A DNA stretch of 64,000 nt, taken from NCBI GenBank assembly GCA_019096065.1, contig JAGUCH010000007.1, positions 6,160,501 to 6,224,500 on the forward strand, given 5' to 3'. Position numbers and translations under genes: made by a program. Below the pieces are notes generated by a model. That model saw only the letters and a program-made list of their open reading frames with translations, ran no database searches and was not told the origin of the DNA. This DNA is from Paracyclopina nana. Its lineage: Eukaryota; Arthropoda; Copepoda; Cyclopoida; Cyclopettidae. Positions 1-10,173 of the stretch are shown here, piece after piece (the stretch's first letter is position 1; the number at the start of each line of letters is the position of its first letter).

Positions 1-1142
1 AATTGAATTTAAAATTGTAACCAATTTTTTGCTTTGCTTTTCATGGCCAATCAGATTAAATTCAGCTCATTTCTTGTCCTTCAACCTCATCTCTTATAGT
101 CTTTCATAAACTGAATCTCATTTTAGATGTTGCCAGATTGTTCAAGGTTCATCACCTACTGCAACAAGTTCATTATTCATATATAGATATCCATTCCACC
201 AAAAAATGGTATTTCCTCAGGTTAAATCACCATATATGTATGCATCTTCTTCCTTGATGAAATGCAAGATCAGAAGATGCTTTTCAAAGTACAGAGAGTT
301 CACCTACCACAGTAAAACAAATGTGCTCTGGGACTCTAGAACACTCGAATGCACATGTTCATAATGATACCATAGGCTTGACGTTCGCACTTTTTAAGGC
401 CAAAGTTAGCGGCAATTCATCGCTCGATTTCACTCCATAAGCAACTGCAAAACTGCAATTGATCATCATCATAACCTATTTGTAAATTTTTTGATGCCTC
501 AAAGTCACATTTGATCCACTTTTTATTGAGTTATATGGTAAAAGTATCTTTTTGAAAAGTGAGCTCGACTTGATTTTCTGCCTACAGAGCGCAGCTCCTT
601 TCCTCGAATGAAACCAGATTTAGCCAGAGTTTTCCAACCCCATAAGCTATATACTCGTCAGTCACCAGCATTGCTCAGAAGTAAAGCGCATTTATGAAAT
701 AATTCACTCTTAAGTGAGGAAAATAGTGCAATTGCAGCCCCAAAATGGTGGTGTCAACCAAGAAAAAGGCAAAAGTAAGCAACAAGGCCATAAATTCTCT
801 TCTTTTGCATCAACTTAATAAAGTTGCTATTTTTAAAGGAACGCATTCCTCCAAAGCTTATTTATTTTTAGATTATCTATTGTATGATGAAGTTCAAATT
901 TAAAATTACGCTATTTCATGATATTATTGGTAATTCAACAATTCCATCCATAGTTATAATAGTTTTTTGATAATTATGTAATAAGTCGAACCTTAACTAA
1001 GCCTTGGTGAATTATTTCTTTTTTGTAATATTTTGGCTTGCTTTTAAAAATATTTTCAAGGTTTCACTGAAACAAAATTGAAATAGTATATACGTATTTT
1101 TTGTAAAAAGCTCAAAGAGTATTTATTTTTTTCTGTTTGCAG
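1..1142. other. Upstream intron or intergenic DNA of the cuticle-protein gene
   Basis: AT-rich DNA without a supported exon. It ends in a pyrimidine-rich tract and AG that forms the 3' splice site of the next exon, so at least its right part is intron. A 30-bp open stretch starting with ATG at 745 and ending at a GTAAGC donor (775) would be phase-compatible with that exon, but it encodes no signal peptide and I do not trust it. The true 5' exon probably lies here or outside the window. Confidence 0.5.
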
Positions 1143-2282
1143 GGACGAAGAAGTCCGGAAGAGACTCTTTATAGGGGTGAAGTGACCGCGGAAACCGGCG
1201 GAAAAGTCCCGGAAACTTTGCATTTGAGGTCGGAATTTAACAAAATTGATGCCATGGGTTTTGATGATCCCCATGCAACTCGAATGGTGGAGCAACTGAA
1301 GGATTCCCATTTACCGGAAAAGATTCCGGATTCCGGTTTTGGCAGCCTTTCTCCTTCCTCACGACCAGGTAGACCTTCCCCATCCAATTTTCCCACTGAG
1401 TTCCAGCAAAATTTCGCAGATGATTTCCCCTTTAATCCCGCCTTTGATGCGCATAAGCTAAACGCCGGACCAAATCCGGACGAAGAAATTGAAATTTCCA
1501 AATCAGTATTTTCCGGAAATGACATTTACGCAGATAAACCGCATTTATACACTCCAGATCCCTACGAAAATCCTCAGCATTACACAAATCCTTCTTCAGA
1601 CTATTACCAACCGGAGCAACCTTCGTATCCGGAATCCGGCTACGGTCAACCGCCCTACGGCGGCTACAACCAGGAGCCTTACCAACCCTACAACGAACCT
1701 TACCATACCCCCGCGGTTTCCTCCTACCAAGAACCGGAGCCTTATCATCCTCCAACATCCGGATACGGTCCTCCCCCGTCATCCGGATACGGTGTGCCCT
1801 CTTCCGGATACGGAGCTCCGGAGCCGTACAAACCCAAAGGACCTGTCATGCTTGACAAGCGGCCGTACGAACCAAAGGAGATCAAACCGGTGACCATCAC
1901 AACCCATGAGACGTATACGGGTTTTGACTGTAGAGCCGTTCCGTATCCGGATCGCCATTACGCAGATCCGGAAGCCGGATGCGCCATTTACCACTACTGT
2001 CACTCCGATGGGAAGCAAGACACCTTCCATTGTCCCTACGGAACGATTTTCAATGAGTACTTGGGCACGTGTGACCATTCCGGAGCCGTGTATTGCAAAG
2101 GTGGTGAAGGGTATGCTGGACCGCCTAAGCACAATAATTATGCTCATCCGGAGTATCATCACCATCCGGAGCCCGCGTATAACCCTCACCAGCCTTCAAC
2201 GTACCATGATCCTGGATCCTCATATGGATCCGGATTTGCATCCGGATTCGACTTCCCTAAGGGATTCGGAGGAGGGTTCTAA
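1143..2282 (+). CDS. Peritrophin-type cuticle protein (CPAP1-like), last exon, 5' partial
   Basis: Secreted chitin-binding structural protein of cuticle or another extracellular matrix. The visible exon codes about 379 residues. A low-complexity stretch rich in Pro, Tyr, Gly, Gln and Glu, with repeated GYG and EPY-type units, is followed by one chitin-binding type 2 (CBM14/peritrophin A) domain. That domain runs from about FDCRAVPYPDRHYADPEAGC through YHYCHSDGKQ to a terminal TCDHSGAVYC segment and carries the six-cysteine pattern of the family. A His/Pro/Gly-rich tail ends in GFGGGF and a TAA stop. One CBM14 domain in a long disordered protein matches the CPAP1 class of arthropods. The exon starts after a TTTGCAG acceptor in phase 0, so the signal peptide must be on an upstream exon that is not identified. 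It is convergent with the SOD gene 116 bp downstream. Confidence 0.85.
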   Translation, partial: GRRSPEETLYRGEVTAETGGKVPETLHLRSEFNKIDAMGFDDPHATRMVEQLKDSHLPEKIPDSGFGSLSPSSRPGRPSPSNFPTEFQQNFADDFPFNPAFDAHKLNAGPNPDEEIEISKSVFSGNDIYADKPHLYTPDPYENPQHYTNPSSDYYQPEQPSYPESGYGQPPYGGYNQEPYQPYNEPYHTPAVSSYQEPEPYHPPTSGYGPPPSSGYGVPSSGYGAPEPYKPKGPVMLDKRPYEPKEIKPVTITTHETYTGFDCRAVPYPDRHYADPEAGCAIYHYCHSDGKQDTFHCPYGTIFNEYLGTCDHSGAVYCKGGEGYAGPPKHNNYAHPEYHHHPEPAYNPHQPSTYHDPGSSYGSGFASGFDFPKGFGGGF

Positions 2283-2384
2283 CGAGGCCATATTGATGTT
2301 GTTCTTTTTTGTTAATTTATACATATACCAATAGTGACACATTGCTGTGTAGATGCTTTGTACGTACAACAAAATAGTATCAAT

Positions 2385-2390
2385 AATAAA
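2385..2390 (+). other. Poly(A) signal AATAAA of the cuticle-protein gene
   Basis: Canonical AATAAA about 100 bp after the stop. It ends 9 bp before the last codon of the convergent SOD gene, so the two transcripts probably overlap at their 3' ends. Confidence 0.6.
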
Positions 2391-2398
2391 CATCGACT

Positions 2399-3082
2399 TT
2401 AATCTTCTTTAATGATACAGCACATGATTCTGGCTCCGGCATTTCCACTCGGATCCCCGCTTGCACCGAAATCGTCCTCTTTCTCATGGATCACGATGGA
2501 TCTTCCCAGAATCTGGAAAAAGTCATTAAAATAACTGGATATTATTTGCTGTAATTTCTCTCACCGAGAATTCCTCGGGTCCTGCTAGTTTGATCAGATG
2601 ATCGTATATTTGAAAATCAGCCACTCCCTCAGCTGTCACCATGATATTGCCCAAATCACCCACATGCCTTTCATTTGAATTTGGCCCTCCATGATTTTGC
2701 TATTAAACTTAATTGATAATTGCAACTTTAAATGAAACAAATGATGTTTGTACCGAGTATGGGTTAAAATGGCCACCACACGAGGCACATCCATCGGTCA
2801 AATCTCCAAATTGGTGCACATGGAACCCATGCAAAGTGGCAAAATCTGTCTGCTCGAATCCACTCAACTTGCCAGTGATGTACGTTCCAATCACTCCATC
2901 TTCCTCAATTTCAAAAATCTCAATATTCCCAGCTAATACAAGGAGTCCATCAAAAATTGAAGAATAAAGAATAAAATTTGATTTCTAATTTCACCTTCTC
3001 CCATGTCACAGTGGGCATTTTTGATGATTTGAGCATTTGAGCTGCAAGCCAGGGCCAAAAATAGGAGAAAAGTCCGTATCAT
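2399..3082 (-). CDS. Extracellular Cu/Zn superoxide dismutase, complete, 4 exons
   Basis: Dismutates superoxide to oxygen and hydrogen peroxide; the secreted form acts outside the cell. Exons (minus strand): 3082-2995, 2932-2754, 2699-2565, 2512-2399. Phases agree and give 171 aa. The start is chosen at the ATG that opens a signal peptide ([17 protein letters not shown]). Copper ligands are His67, His69, His84 and His143. Zinc ligands are His84, His92, His101 and Asp104. The active-site Arg is Arg162. Cys78 and Cys165 are the likely intrachain disulfide. The [16 protein letters not shown] and RHVGDLGN motifs are intact. Introns are 52-62 bp. All catalytic residues are present, so it should be active. 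It lies tail-to-tail with the cuticle gene. Confidence 0.95.
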
Positions 3083-3569
3083 TTCTGCTGGCATTTAATT
3101 AAGTAACTGACTTATTCCCAAAGATGCACAAGCACTGATAACATTGAAAGGCAATGTCAAGAGCATGTCAATAATTATGTTAAATTTGCACTTAAGCTAT
3201 TGTAGCTCTATTGATTCTTCCCATCTAGATAAGATGACATTTGAGTAATTACCATGCATGTTTTTTGTGGGTGTTCATGATTTTGGGATTAGGGTGGCTG
3301 CTGACATCCCAGAGATTTGATTGATTGACAAGTAGATGTGGATGTGAGTGATTTTGCTGATGTCGGTCATCATCCCCTTCTTCTTCTTTTTCCCCAATCA
3401 TCAAGATGATAGACTTGCTTACAGTTCTGGGATAAAGAAAGTTTTTTGCTGCCTTCCTCAAGAAATCTACTCGGATATTCGTGACACGTATTACCGATGT
3501 CAAGTGATCTGAGAAAAGGATGAGGTTTTTTTCTCGACTACCTGAGGAGCAAAAAATTCACCTAGATTT

Positions 3570-4187
3570 CCTCCACTGGAAATAGCTGTGTAATTATCAA
3601 AGAATCGTAATGGTTACTACTGGGAAATCCGAACGCGAAGTCATTTCTTCCTGTTTTGTTCAATTTTCAGCTTTGAAGACTGAAAGCTGAATTGAGCGAT
3701 GACAATCGATTGTGATTGAAATGATATTTTGCGTTTGTCAAAAAAATGCATCTGAAATAAAAATATTGCTAAGAACTTAACACGAAAAGTTTCAAAGAGT
3801 TGCGAGTTTTATTATTCACCTAATTCATATTGAATTATGCTTTGCAATTAATTATTGATATTAATGCTCTTCTCCGCTGGAAAAAGTTGTGTAATTATCA
3901 GTCGTAGTAGTTAGAACTGCGGGAAATCCGGACGCGAAGTCATTTCTTCCTTTTCTGTTCAATTTTCAGCTTTGGAGACTGAAAACTAAGTTGAGCGATG
4001 ACAATCGATTGTGATTGAAATGGTATTTTCACATTGGCCAAAAAAATGCATCTGAAAAATTAAACCATATTGCTAAAAACTTAAAGATGAGGAACACGAA
4101 AAGTTTCAAAGAGTTGCGAGTTTTATTATTCACCTAATACATATTGAAGTATGTTTTTCCAACTAGTTGTTATTATTGTTATTAATA
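3570..4187. repeat. Direct tandem duplication, two ~300-bp units
   Basis: Unit 1 is about 3570-3871 and unit 2 about 3872-4187. Shared blocks include GAAATCCGRACGCGAAGTCA, TGACAATCGATTGTGATTG and GTTTCAAAGAGTTGCGAG. Unit 2 carries small insertions. No ORF is conserved between the units. The rest of the 3083-4799 intergenic interval shows nothing I can name. Confidence 0.85.
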
Positions 4188-4799
4188 TTTTCGTTACAAT
4201 ATCGTGTATGATGGACTAGCATTTACATTATTTGTATAATAACGTAAGAAGAATTCCTGCTACATTGTAGTTGTCGACATTTGTCTACTATACACAATGA
4301 CACACATTCTCTCTGGATTCTCGGGACCTTTTTGCACCATTATTTCAGCTTCAATTGGGAATCAAAAAACACGCTTTGAGGGCGGGGAAGAAGAAAGAGG
4401 GAGGAGAAAGAGCCCTTGGTATTATTCACATCATGCATTTTTTAAAGCTTCCCCAAATATGATATGCGTTCATTTACTTAATTATGGAGTGACTTTGGCA
4501 AAAGTGAGAGAAGCGCCACTCTACTAACTGACCACGCCTCCTCTATGCAAAAAAGCTACTGAAATCATGAGAAAATCATGCAAAAAGCACACTGTGAATT
4601 GAAAAACACCTGTGTACATGAAATGCCATTTACTACGTTTCAGGTCAGCAGTGTTTTTTAGTAGTGCAATTTTCGAGTAGCTTCATTTTACTACTACAGT
4701 ATAATTTTATATAGCAGCCAGGTGTGAGTCTTCACATGGAATTGAGAATTAAATGCAAATCATTTCATGCAGCGCGTTTACCACAAACATCATGAATAT

Positions 4800-7700
4800 T
4801 CAGCTGTAAAGAGTCTCTTTGAAGTGGAAGGAAGCGACGGCCTCACCCAATTCGAGGTTGAGCCTGTCAACCTCGGACTCTGTTAATTCCCGACACATCG
4901 ATCCTCCCCTTAAATTGGGGTATTTGTGAAAATACATCGCATCAATTGCAGAGGCGTCTTCATCATCTGAGGCCAATAAGGAATCTTCATCAATTGGACT
5001 ATGCGGAGAAATTGTTGACATTTCTAATTCCTCGGTCGATTCTGTGGGCTTTGCGGGCTCTAAATTACAGGGTACATCTCAAAATGGCCATATACAAAAT
5101 CTGACAAAGTAAACGAGATCACTTTTAAAGCCCTAACAGTAAGTAACCATGTCAAAACTGCGTGGAACCTATCCGCTAACTTGAAATGCTCTGCTTCTGA
5201 TTACCAATGCGTAGAATCTATAATTAGCATACCCAACCAGAAATTTTCTCAAGTTTTCTGAAAGTTATTGTAACGTGTTATCACTCCTTCGTTTAACCCA
5301 GGTTGAGTTTATGTCGTTATGTAACATTAACTTCCATACCACCTATGAAAAAAAATTGAGAAAAATCGAATGTGACACGGAAAATTTGAATTTTCGATTT
5401 TACCTAGGTGCCAAGGTAGTTAATGTTACATAACGACTTGAACTCAATGTTGATAAAACGTATAAGTTTCACTGAGGGTTTTTTTTACGTATGAGGGCCC
5501 AGAATTTCTGGTTGGGTAAATAAAACGTTTCTGAATCAGCATTCTTTGGCACTTTTAAAATGAGTAAAATCCGCGTAGAGTCTACCCGCTGGCACCGCCA
5601 AAAATATAAAACAATCTAAGACCTGCGAGCCAAACAAAGTTTTTGAGATGTACCCTGTACGCGTACTGGAAGAACTACAGCGGGCTCTTGCTTTACAACC
5701 AAGCAGCTTTGGTTCTTCTCATTGGCGACCTCCGATGAGGCCGGTGATGATGACAAATGGCCGCTGTTTAAATGATGGCCCTGGTCACCCGACTGATTGG
5801 CTGATGTCGGCCTGGGAGGTGGCGAGGAAATGGGCGTGCTCGACCCCGCCTCCACGTATTTGCTGCCATTGCCCACCACATTAGCTGGAGGCTGCCAGCA
5901 AAGGTCTCTGTTCAACGGAGGCTGGACCGAGGCCACGACTACTTTTTTGCCAACGTTATTCTTTCGGCTGCTGCTCACTCCACCCAGGTCAATGACCTCG
6001 TTGTGCTTGGCCTTAAAATGGAGGGTTAGATGGCACCTCTTGCCCCTGAGGCCGCACAAGGTGCATTCCAAGGTGCGACCCAGGTGCTGCACCTCTTCGC
6101 CATCATCGATGGGCAGCAAATACCGGCTCATTTCCGGGTACTGAGCCTTTGACCTCCGTTTTCGTCGACGCCAACGAAACTGAGGTGAGGACTTCTTGGC
6201 AGAGGAGGATGGAGGAGGATGAAGTTTGCTGGAGGAGGACACCGAAGAAGAGGCCGAAATGGTCGCCGTGGAGGCTGCAGCTGACGATGAAGGTGTCGGA
6301 GGCTGCGGATAGATCACGTGGTGGTCATGGAGGCCGCCGTTGGAGGAGGTGTTATTGCTGAAAAAAGCAGGAAATGTACAAGTGTTTGAATGCTATGCAA
6401 AAGTACACAAAAAACTTGTTTTTTGAGGGAAAATGAGGAAAATACTGCAAAAATTTTGCCATCAAGCTGAAAATACTTAAGTTCAATTGCTTTATGCCCT
6501 CTCCTGCTTTAAGGCTAAATAAAGCCTAAAAGCCATAAAAAGTCCCACAATTGGTTTGGCATAAAAAACCACATATGTTTAAACGAACTTTTAGTAGCTA
6601 GTGTAAATAAGAAAACTCTGGCTTTTTTTCCAGCATAAAATGACACATTTTTAAGCCAGCAGAAAAGGTGCATAAAAGTTGACTTTAACTAGTTTTCCCC
6701 TAGTCATGGATAAAATAGCATTCGGTGCTATTATCCTTGTGGCGGTTTTTTGCATAAAATCATTACGAGATTTCCCTAATTATTTAACTTTGACAAAAAG
6801 CAGCAGTAATGATTCAAAATCACCACTGATTCTTTTACATCAAAAGAAAGTCCTCTTTTTGACGGAACTTTCAAAAGCTCCCAAGCAATACTCAATTCTA
6901 ATCATGGCACACGAGTCAGAAGGGACTTACTTCACCGAGCCAACAGCATTTAACAGTAATTATTTATTATATTAGCTATAAGTTAACATTTTAAAAATGA
7001 GATTTTATATTGAGGTTGCCATTATAAAAATTGCTTTGCTACCAAAGACAAAAACTATTTCGGAGAGAATAATGAGGACCAATTTGATGCTGTGATAGTT
7101 GAAAGATGCGAGCATGAAACACCTGAAGTAAGTATTTTTTATTTACTACATATAAAAATAAATATGTAAGAAATGCTTTCTTTTCTTAGAGTGCTGCCAA
7201 TCTTTTAAAGCTGAAAAGGTCTCCAAATCAAATTTACATCATGAGAACAATGGAAGCAGCTGAACACCAGGGAAAGATATTGATAAAACAAGACTATTTA
7301 CCCCCGTAAGTCATTTTGGCATAATTTTTATGTAATGGAATTAATCAGCTGTTTTAACAGGCATTACTTCAACTTCACTTGGTCAGTGTATGAGGACTCA
7401 AACATAACTTTTGCCTATGGCCCTGTATACAGGCACAAAGATGAAAATTTCACTGATCCAACCTACAATCTAAAGGGGAAACCTGCCTCCCTGTTTGACA
7501 TGAAAAAGTAAGATAACTATTCAATGTATAATATTTATCAAAATGTGTATTTTTGAAAGAGAAAGCAAAACAAAGAAAGTTTTATGGGTGGTGTCTCACT
7601 GTATGACAGCCATTAAAAGGGAAGATTATGCTCTGGAGCTCAAAAAGTTCATTGATGTGGACATTTTTGGCCATTGCCATGACAAGGACATTGAAGGCAT

Positions 7701-10173
7701 CAAACCACTGCTGTGCTCCTCCATTGGCAATTGCACTGAAGAAATGGAGAGGGTATGCACTGAAGCTCATGACAACAATTGTGTGAAGGAAGTGAGCAAA
7801 AGATACAAGTTCTACTTGGCCTTTGAAAGCTCCAGGTGTGACAACTATTGGACTGAAAAGTTGAGCAGGACACTGAATACACCTGTCATTCCCATTGTCA
7901 TGGGCGCAGCAGATTATTCCCAGATTATACCAAAAGAGGCCTACATAAATGTAGATGATTTTGAAAGCCCCCAAAAGCTAGCTGAATATCTACACTACTT
8001 AGATGACAACTGGGTAATATTATAATTTTCATATTATGGCAATTGAGTGATTTTGATGCTATAGGATGAGTACATGAAATATTTCGAGTGGAGGAAAGAT
8101 TATGTGAGATACTTCAAGCTGCACCAATGTGAGCTGTGCCAGATTTTGAACCAGCCCTGGAAGCCTCACCATTCAATTGAAAATATCACTCGGTGGTTTT
8201 TCTTCAAGAATGACAACACTCCTCGGTGTCATGACCCTGGATCAACCTATTACCTATAGCTACTCAAAAATTATGAAGAATAAACTACATAAAAATAACC
8301 AATTTATACACTAAACATTTCTTGCATTTGTGCACTTTTTGGCAAGTATCGCAAATTAACCTTAAAAGAAGTTCTGGTAACGCTGTGTGTGCTGCCCCTC
8401 TAAGTACACGCCATCTAGTGACAAGAATACTCAACTGGTTTCCCGTTTAATTTTTTTCCCATACCTTTTGTGAAAGGAGTTGTTGCTAGTAGCTTCGGCC
8501 TGATGATCTTCAGGCATGGTCCGTATGAGTGAATCGATGAATTTCATGTCATCGACAACATCGAAATCTGGATCAAAGTGATCTTGAGGATTCATTGGTG
8601 TCAAGTCCGTGACGGATGGCGGTGAGCAAGAGGACGAGGTGGCCTCGAAGACATTTCTTCCTGAGGTTGACGAGGCTGTGGCAGAGGCTGTTGCTACAGC
8701 CCCTGAGGCCGTTTTCATGTTGCTCGCAGGGGAAAGAGTCACGTCCTCGAGGTCAGAGGGAAAAGCACCTTCACACCAGGGAGGACTGACCTCGGAGGCC
8801 ACCGAGGTTTGACCTCCATTCTGCAGCTGCTGCTGCTGCTGGTCGAGGCTACTATAAAAATATGGAAAAAAAGTCAAAGTTTTCAATTTGAACCATTTAT
8901 TTACCTGGTGATGCAATCAGCCACGTGATCAGTGTGGTGAACCGTGCGGGCATGCAAGGCCAATTTGGAGGTCATCTCGACCTTGTGGCAAATCCTGCAT
9001 CGAAACCAGAGGCCGCCGCCAGAGAGGTCGCGTGGGTTTGGCACAATTGGCACCAGGCATTGCTGCAATAATTGATCTGCCAAGTCTCCCTGTGGTTGTT
9101 GTCCAGGGTATTCCAAGCTCATGCCTGTTGACGAGATAAACGATTTAATAAATTGAGAGAAGACCAACTTTGTTGGCTTTCATCCAGGAGCAAAACAATG
9201 GAGGACACTCACTTGATAACGTACTTGTTAACTTACCCTGAATATCATCTTGGCCGCAACTTCTGCCAACTGTTGTTGTTCTTTGGTCTTTGTAGGTCCT
9301 TTTGTTGTTGTTGTTGTTGTTATTATTGTTGTTGGCCACATTCGATGACTTCACACTCGACACCCGCATGAGTAGGAGGCTTTTGGAGTCTCCCGCCACT
9401 GAGGGCGACCTCGGAGGCTGCTGGTGCTTCGGAGGCTGCTGCGCTGGGGTCGGAGGCGAGGTGACAACCACGTGCAAGGTCGCGGCCTTATTGGCATAAT
9501 TAACGTGAGGCTGAAGAGGCTGCTGGAAGTTATGGTGATGATGGCCATAAAACGAGCCCTGATAATGGTAAAAATTCGGCTGCTGCTGCTGAGGCTGTGG
9601 CAGCGGCCTCGGCGAGGCTGCTGACATGATTGGTGGCGAGGGAGACGAGCAGAGGGACGAGTTGTCATCGTTGTGCATCACGGCCTCGTGATTAATATGG
9701 CCGTAGTTGAAATGGTGATTATAGTGATTTGAAGGCCTCTGCTGCACAATGTACCTCGACGGAGAGGCCGCGGCCTCCAAAGGCTTGTCCTCGACGAAGG
9801 GGTGGTCGGACGAGGTCGCCATGATGGCCGCAGCCACGACCTCACTGCTCGTGTAGTTGCTCGAGGTCAACGGCGGAAAGTCGAGGTTGAGGCCGTCGAG
9901 GTCGGCCTCGAAGTTGGCGGCCTCGTCGGGGCTGAGCACGGAGGTGAGGAGGTCGCTGAAGGACTCCTGAGGCTGCGGCACCGAGGCCATTAAGTGAGGG
10001 AAGCAACGGTTCGAGTCCAAATTAGAGGCTGAGGCTGAGTCGAGGGAGGCGGAGGCCGGATTCGCGGCGGAGGCTGTCGGATCCTTTTTGAGGCCGCCGT
10101 AGTAATGAGACCCAAGGCGGCCATCTGGCAAAAGCCGGGTAATACCACCACCTTCGCTCTTTTTCAAATCCAT
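4800..10173 (-). CDS. Zinc-finger nuclear protein, 835 aa, 5 exons, function unknown
   Basis: Probable nucleic-acid-binding or transcription-regulatory protein; I do not recognise an orthologue. Exons (minus strand): 10173-9237, 9124-8905, 8851-8465, 6357-5654, 5059-4800. Intron phases 1, 2, 2, 1 agree throughout. The start is the ATG at 10173 (MDLKKSEGGG). Exon 1 is low-complexity, with a ten-Asn run, His and Gln runs and Pro-rich tracts. Exon 2 has a C2H2-type finger (FRCRICHKVE to ARTVHH). Exon 3 opens with a Gln run and is acidic and Ser/Thr-rich. Exon 4 has a second finger of the same style (LECTLCGLRGKRCHLTLHFK ending AKH). Exon 5 is acidic. Both fingers have long His-side spacers rather than the Kruppel linker, so tandem DNA reading is unlikely. 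Intron 3 (6358-8464) holds a fucosyltransferase gene on the other strand. Intron 4 coincides with a TIR element. Confidence 0.8.
5066..5659. repeat. 594-bp element with perfect 19-bp terminal inverted repeats, filling an intron
   Basis: The ends are exact inverted copies (TACAGGGTACATCTCAAAA at 5066-5084, complement at 5641-5659). If the outer TA is the target duplication, the element is CAGGG...CCCTG, as in Tc1/mariner-type elements. No transposase ORF, so it is non-autonomous. The host intron runs 5653-5060 (minus). Its donor GT (5653-5652) lies inside one TIR, and its acceptor AG lies 5 bp beyond the other. It contains a second, nested palindromic element (5231-5517). Confidence 0.75.
5231..5517. 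repeat. Palindromic MITE with 15-bp perfect ends, nested
   Basis: The ends are ACCCAACCAGAAATT and its exact complement. The arms remain similar for about 100 bp (shared inverted block GTCGTTATGTAACATTAACT), leaving a short unique centre. A diverged copy lies at about 35279-35467. Confidence 0.85.
6706..8259 (+). CDS. Alpha-1,3-fucosyltransferase (GT10 family), 424 aa, 6 exons
   Basis: Golgi type II membrane enzyme that transfers fucose from GDP-fucose in alpha-1,3 linkage to N-glycan cores or antennae. Exons: 6706-6955, 7015-7127, 7190-7305, 7361-7507, 7560-8013, 8065-8259. Phases agree and give 424 aa. Residues about 4-18 form a single signal anchor (IAFGAIILVAVFCI). The GT10 donor-binding signature lies at residues about 297-328, beginning FESSRCDNYWTEKL and followed by PVIPIVMGAADYSQIIPK and a late YINVDDF segment. 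The C-terminal region has paired Cys (CELC and a terminal Cys). Length is normal for the family. Acceptor specificity (core alpha-1,3 versus Lewis type) cannot be read from sequence. It lies wholly inside intron 3 of the zinc-finger gene, in antisense orientation. Confidence 0.92.
8408..8421 (-). promoter_or_regulatory. CTCF-like motif
   Basis: The minus-strand 14-mer TCACTAGATGGCGT matches 12 of 14 positions of the CTCF core CCASYAGRKGGCRS. It lies in the intron just downstream of the fucosyltransferase gene. Binding is inferred only. Confidence 0.4.
9302..9340. repeat. Trinucleotide run coding the poly-Asn tract
   Basis: Nearly pure GTT/ATT (AAC/AAT on the coding strand) microsatellite inside exon 1 of the zinc-finger gene, giving ten consecutive Asn. 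It is expected to vary in length between individuals. Confidence 0.8.

Larger units (their letters stand above)
6358..8464 (-). other. Intron 3 of the zinc-finger gene, host of a nested gene
   Basis: Bounded by an AG|GTATGG donor at 8465/8464 and a TTTTTTCAG acceptor at 6358, phase 2 on both sides. It contains the complete fucosyltransferase gene on the plus strand, with about 350 bp of flank on the left and 205 bp on the right. Confidence 0.8.

Noticed and set aside
745-774. Ten-codon ATG exon with a good donor upstream of the cuticle-protein exon.
   Set aside because: Phase fits, but it encodes no signal peptide, which a secreted chitin-binding protein requires.
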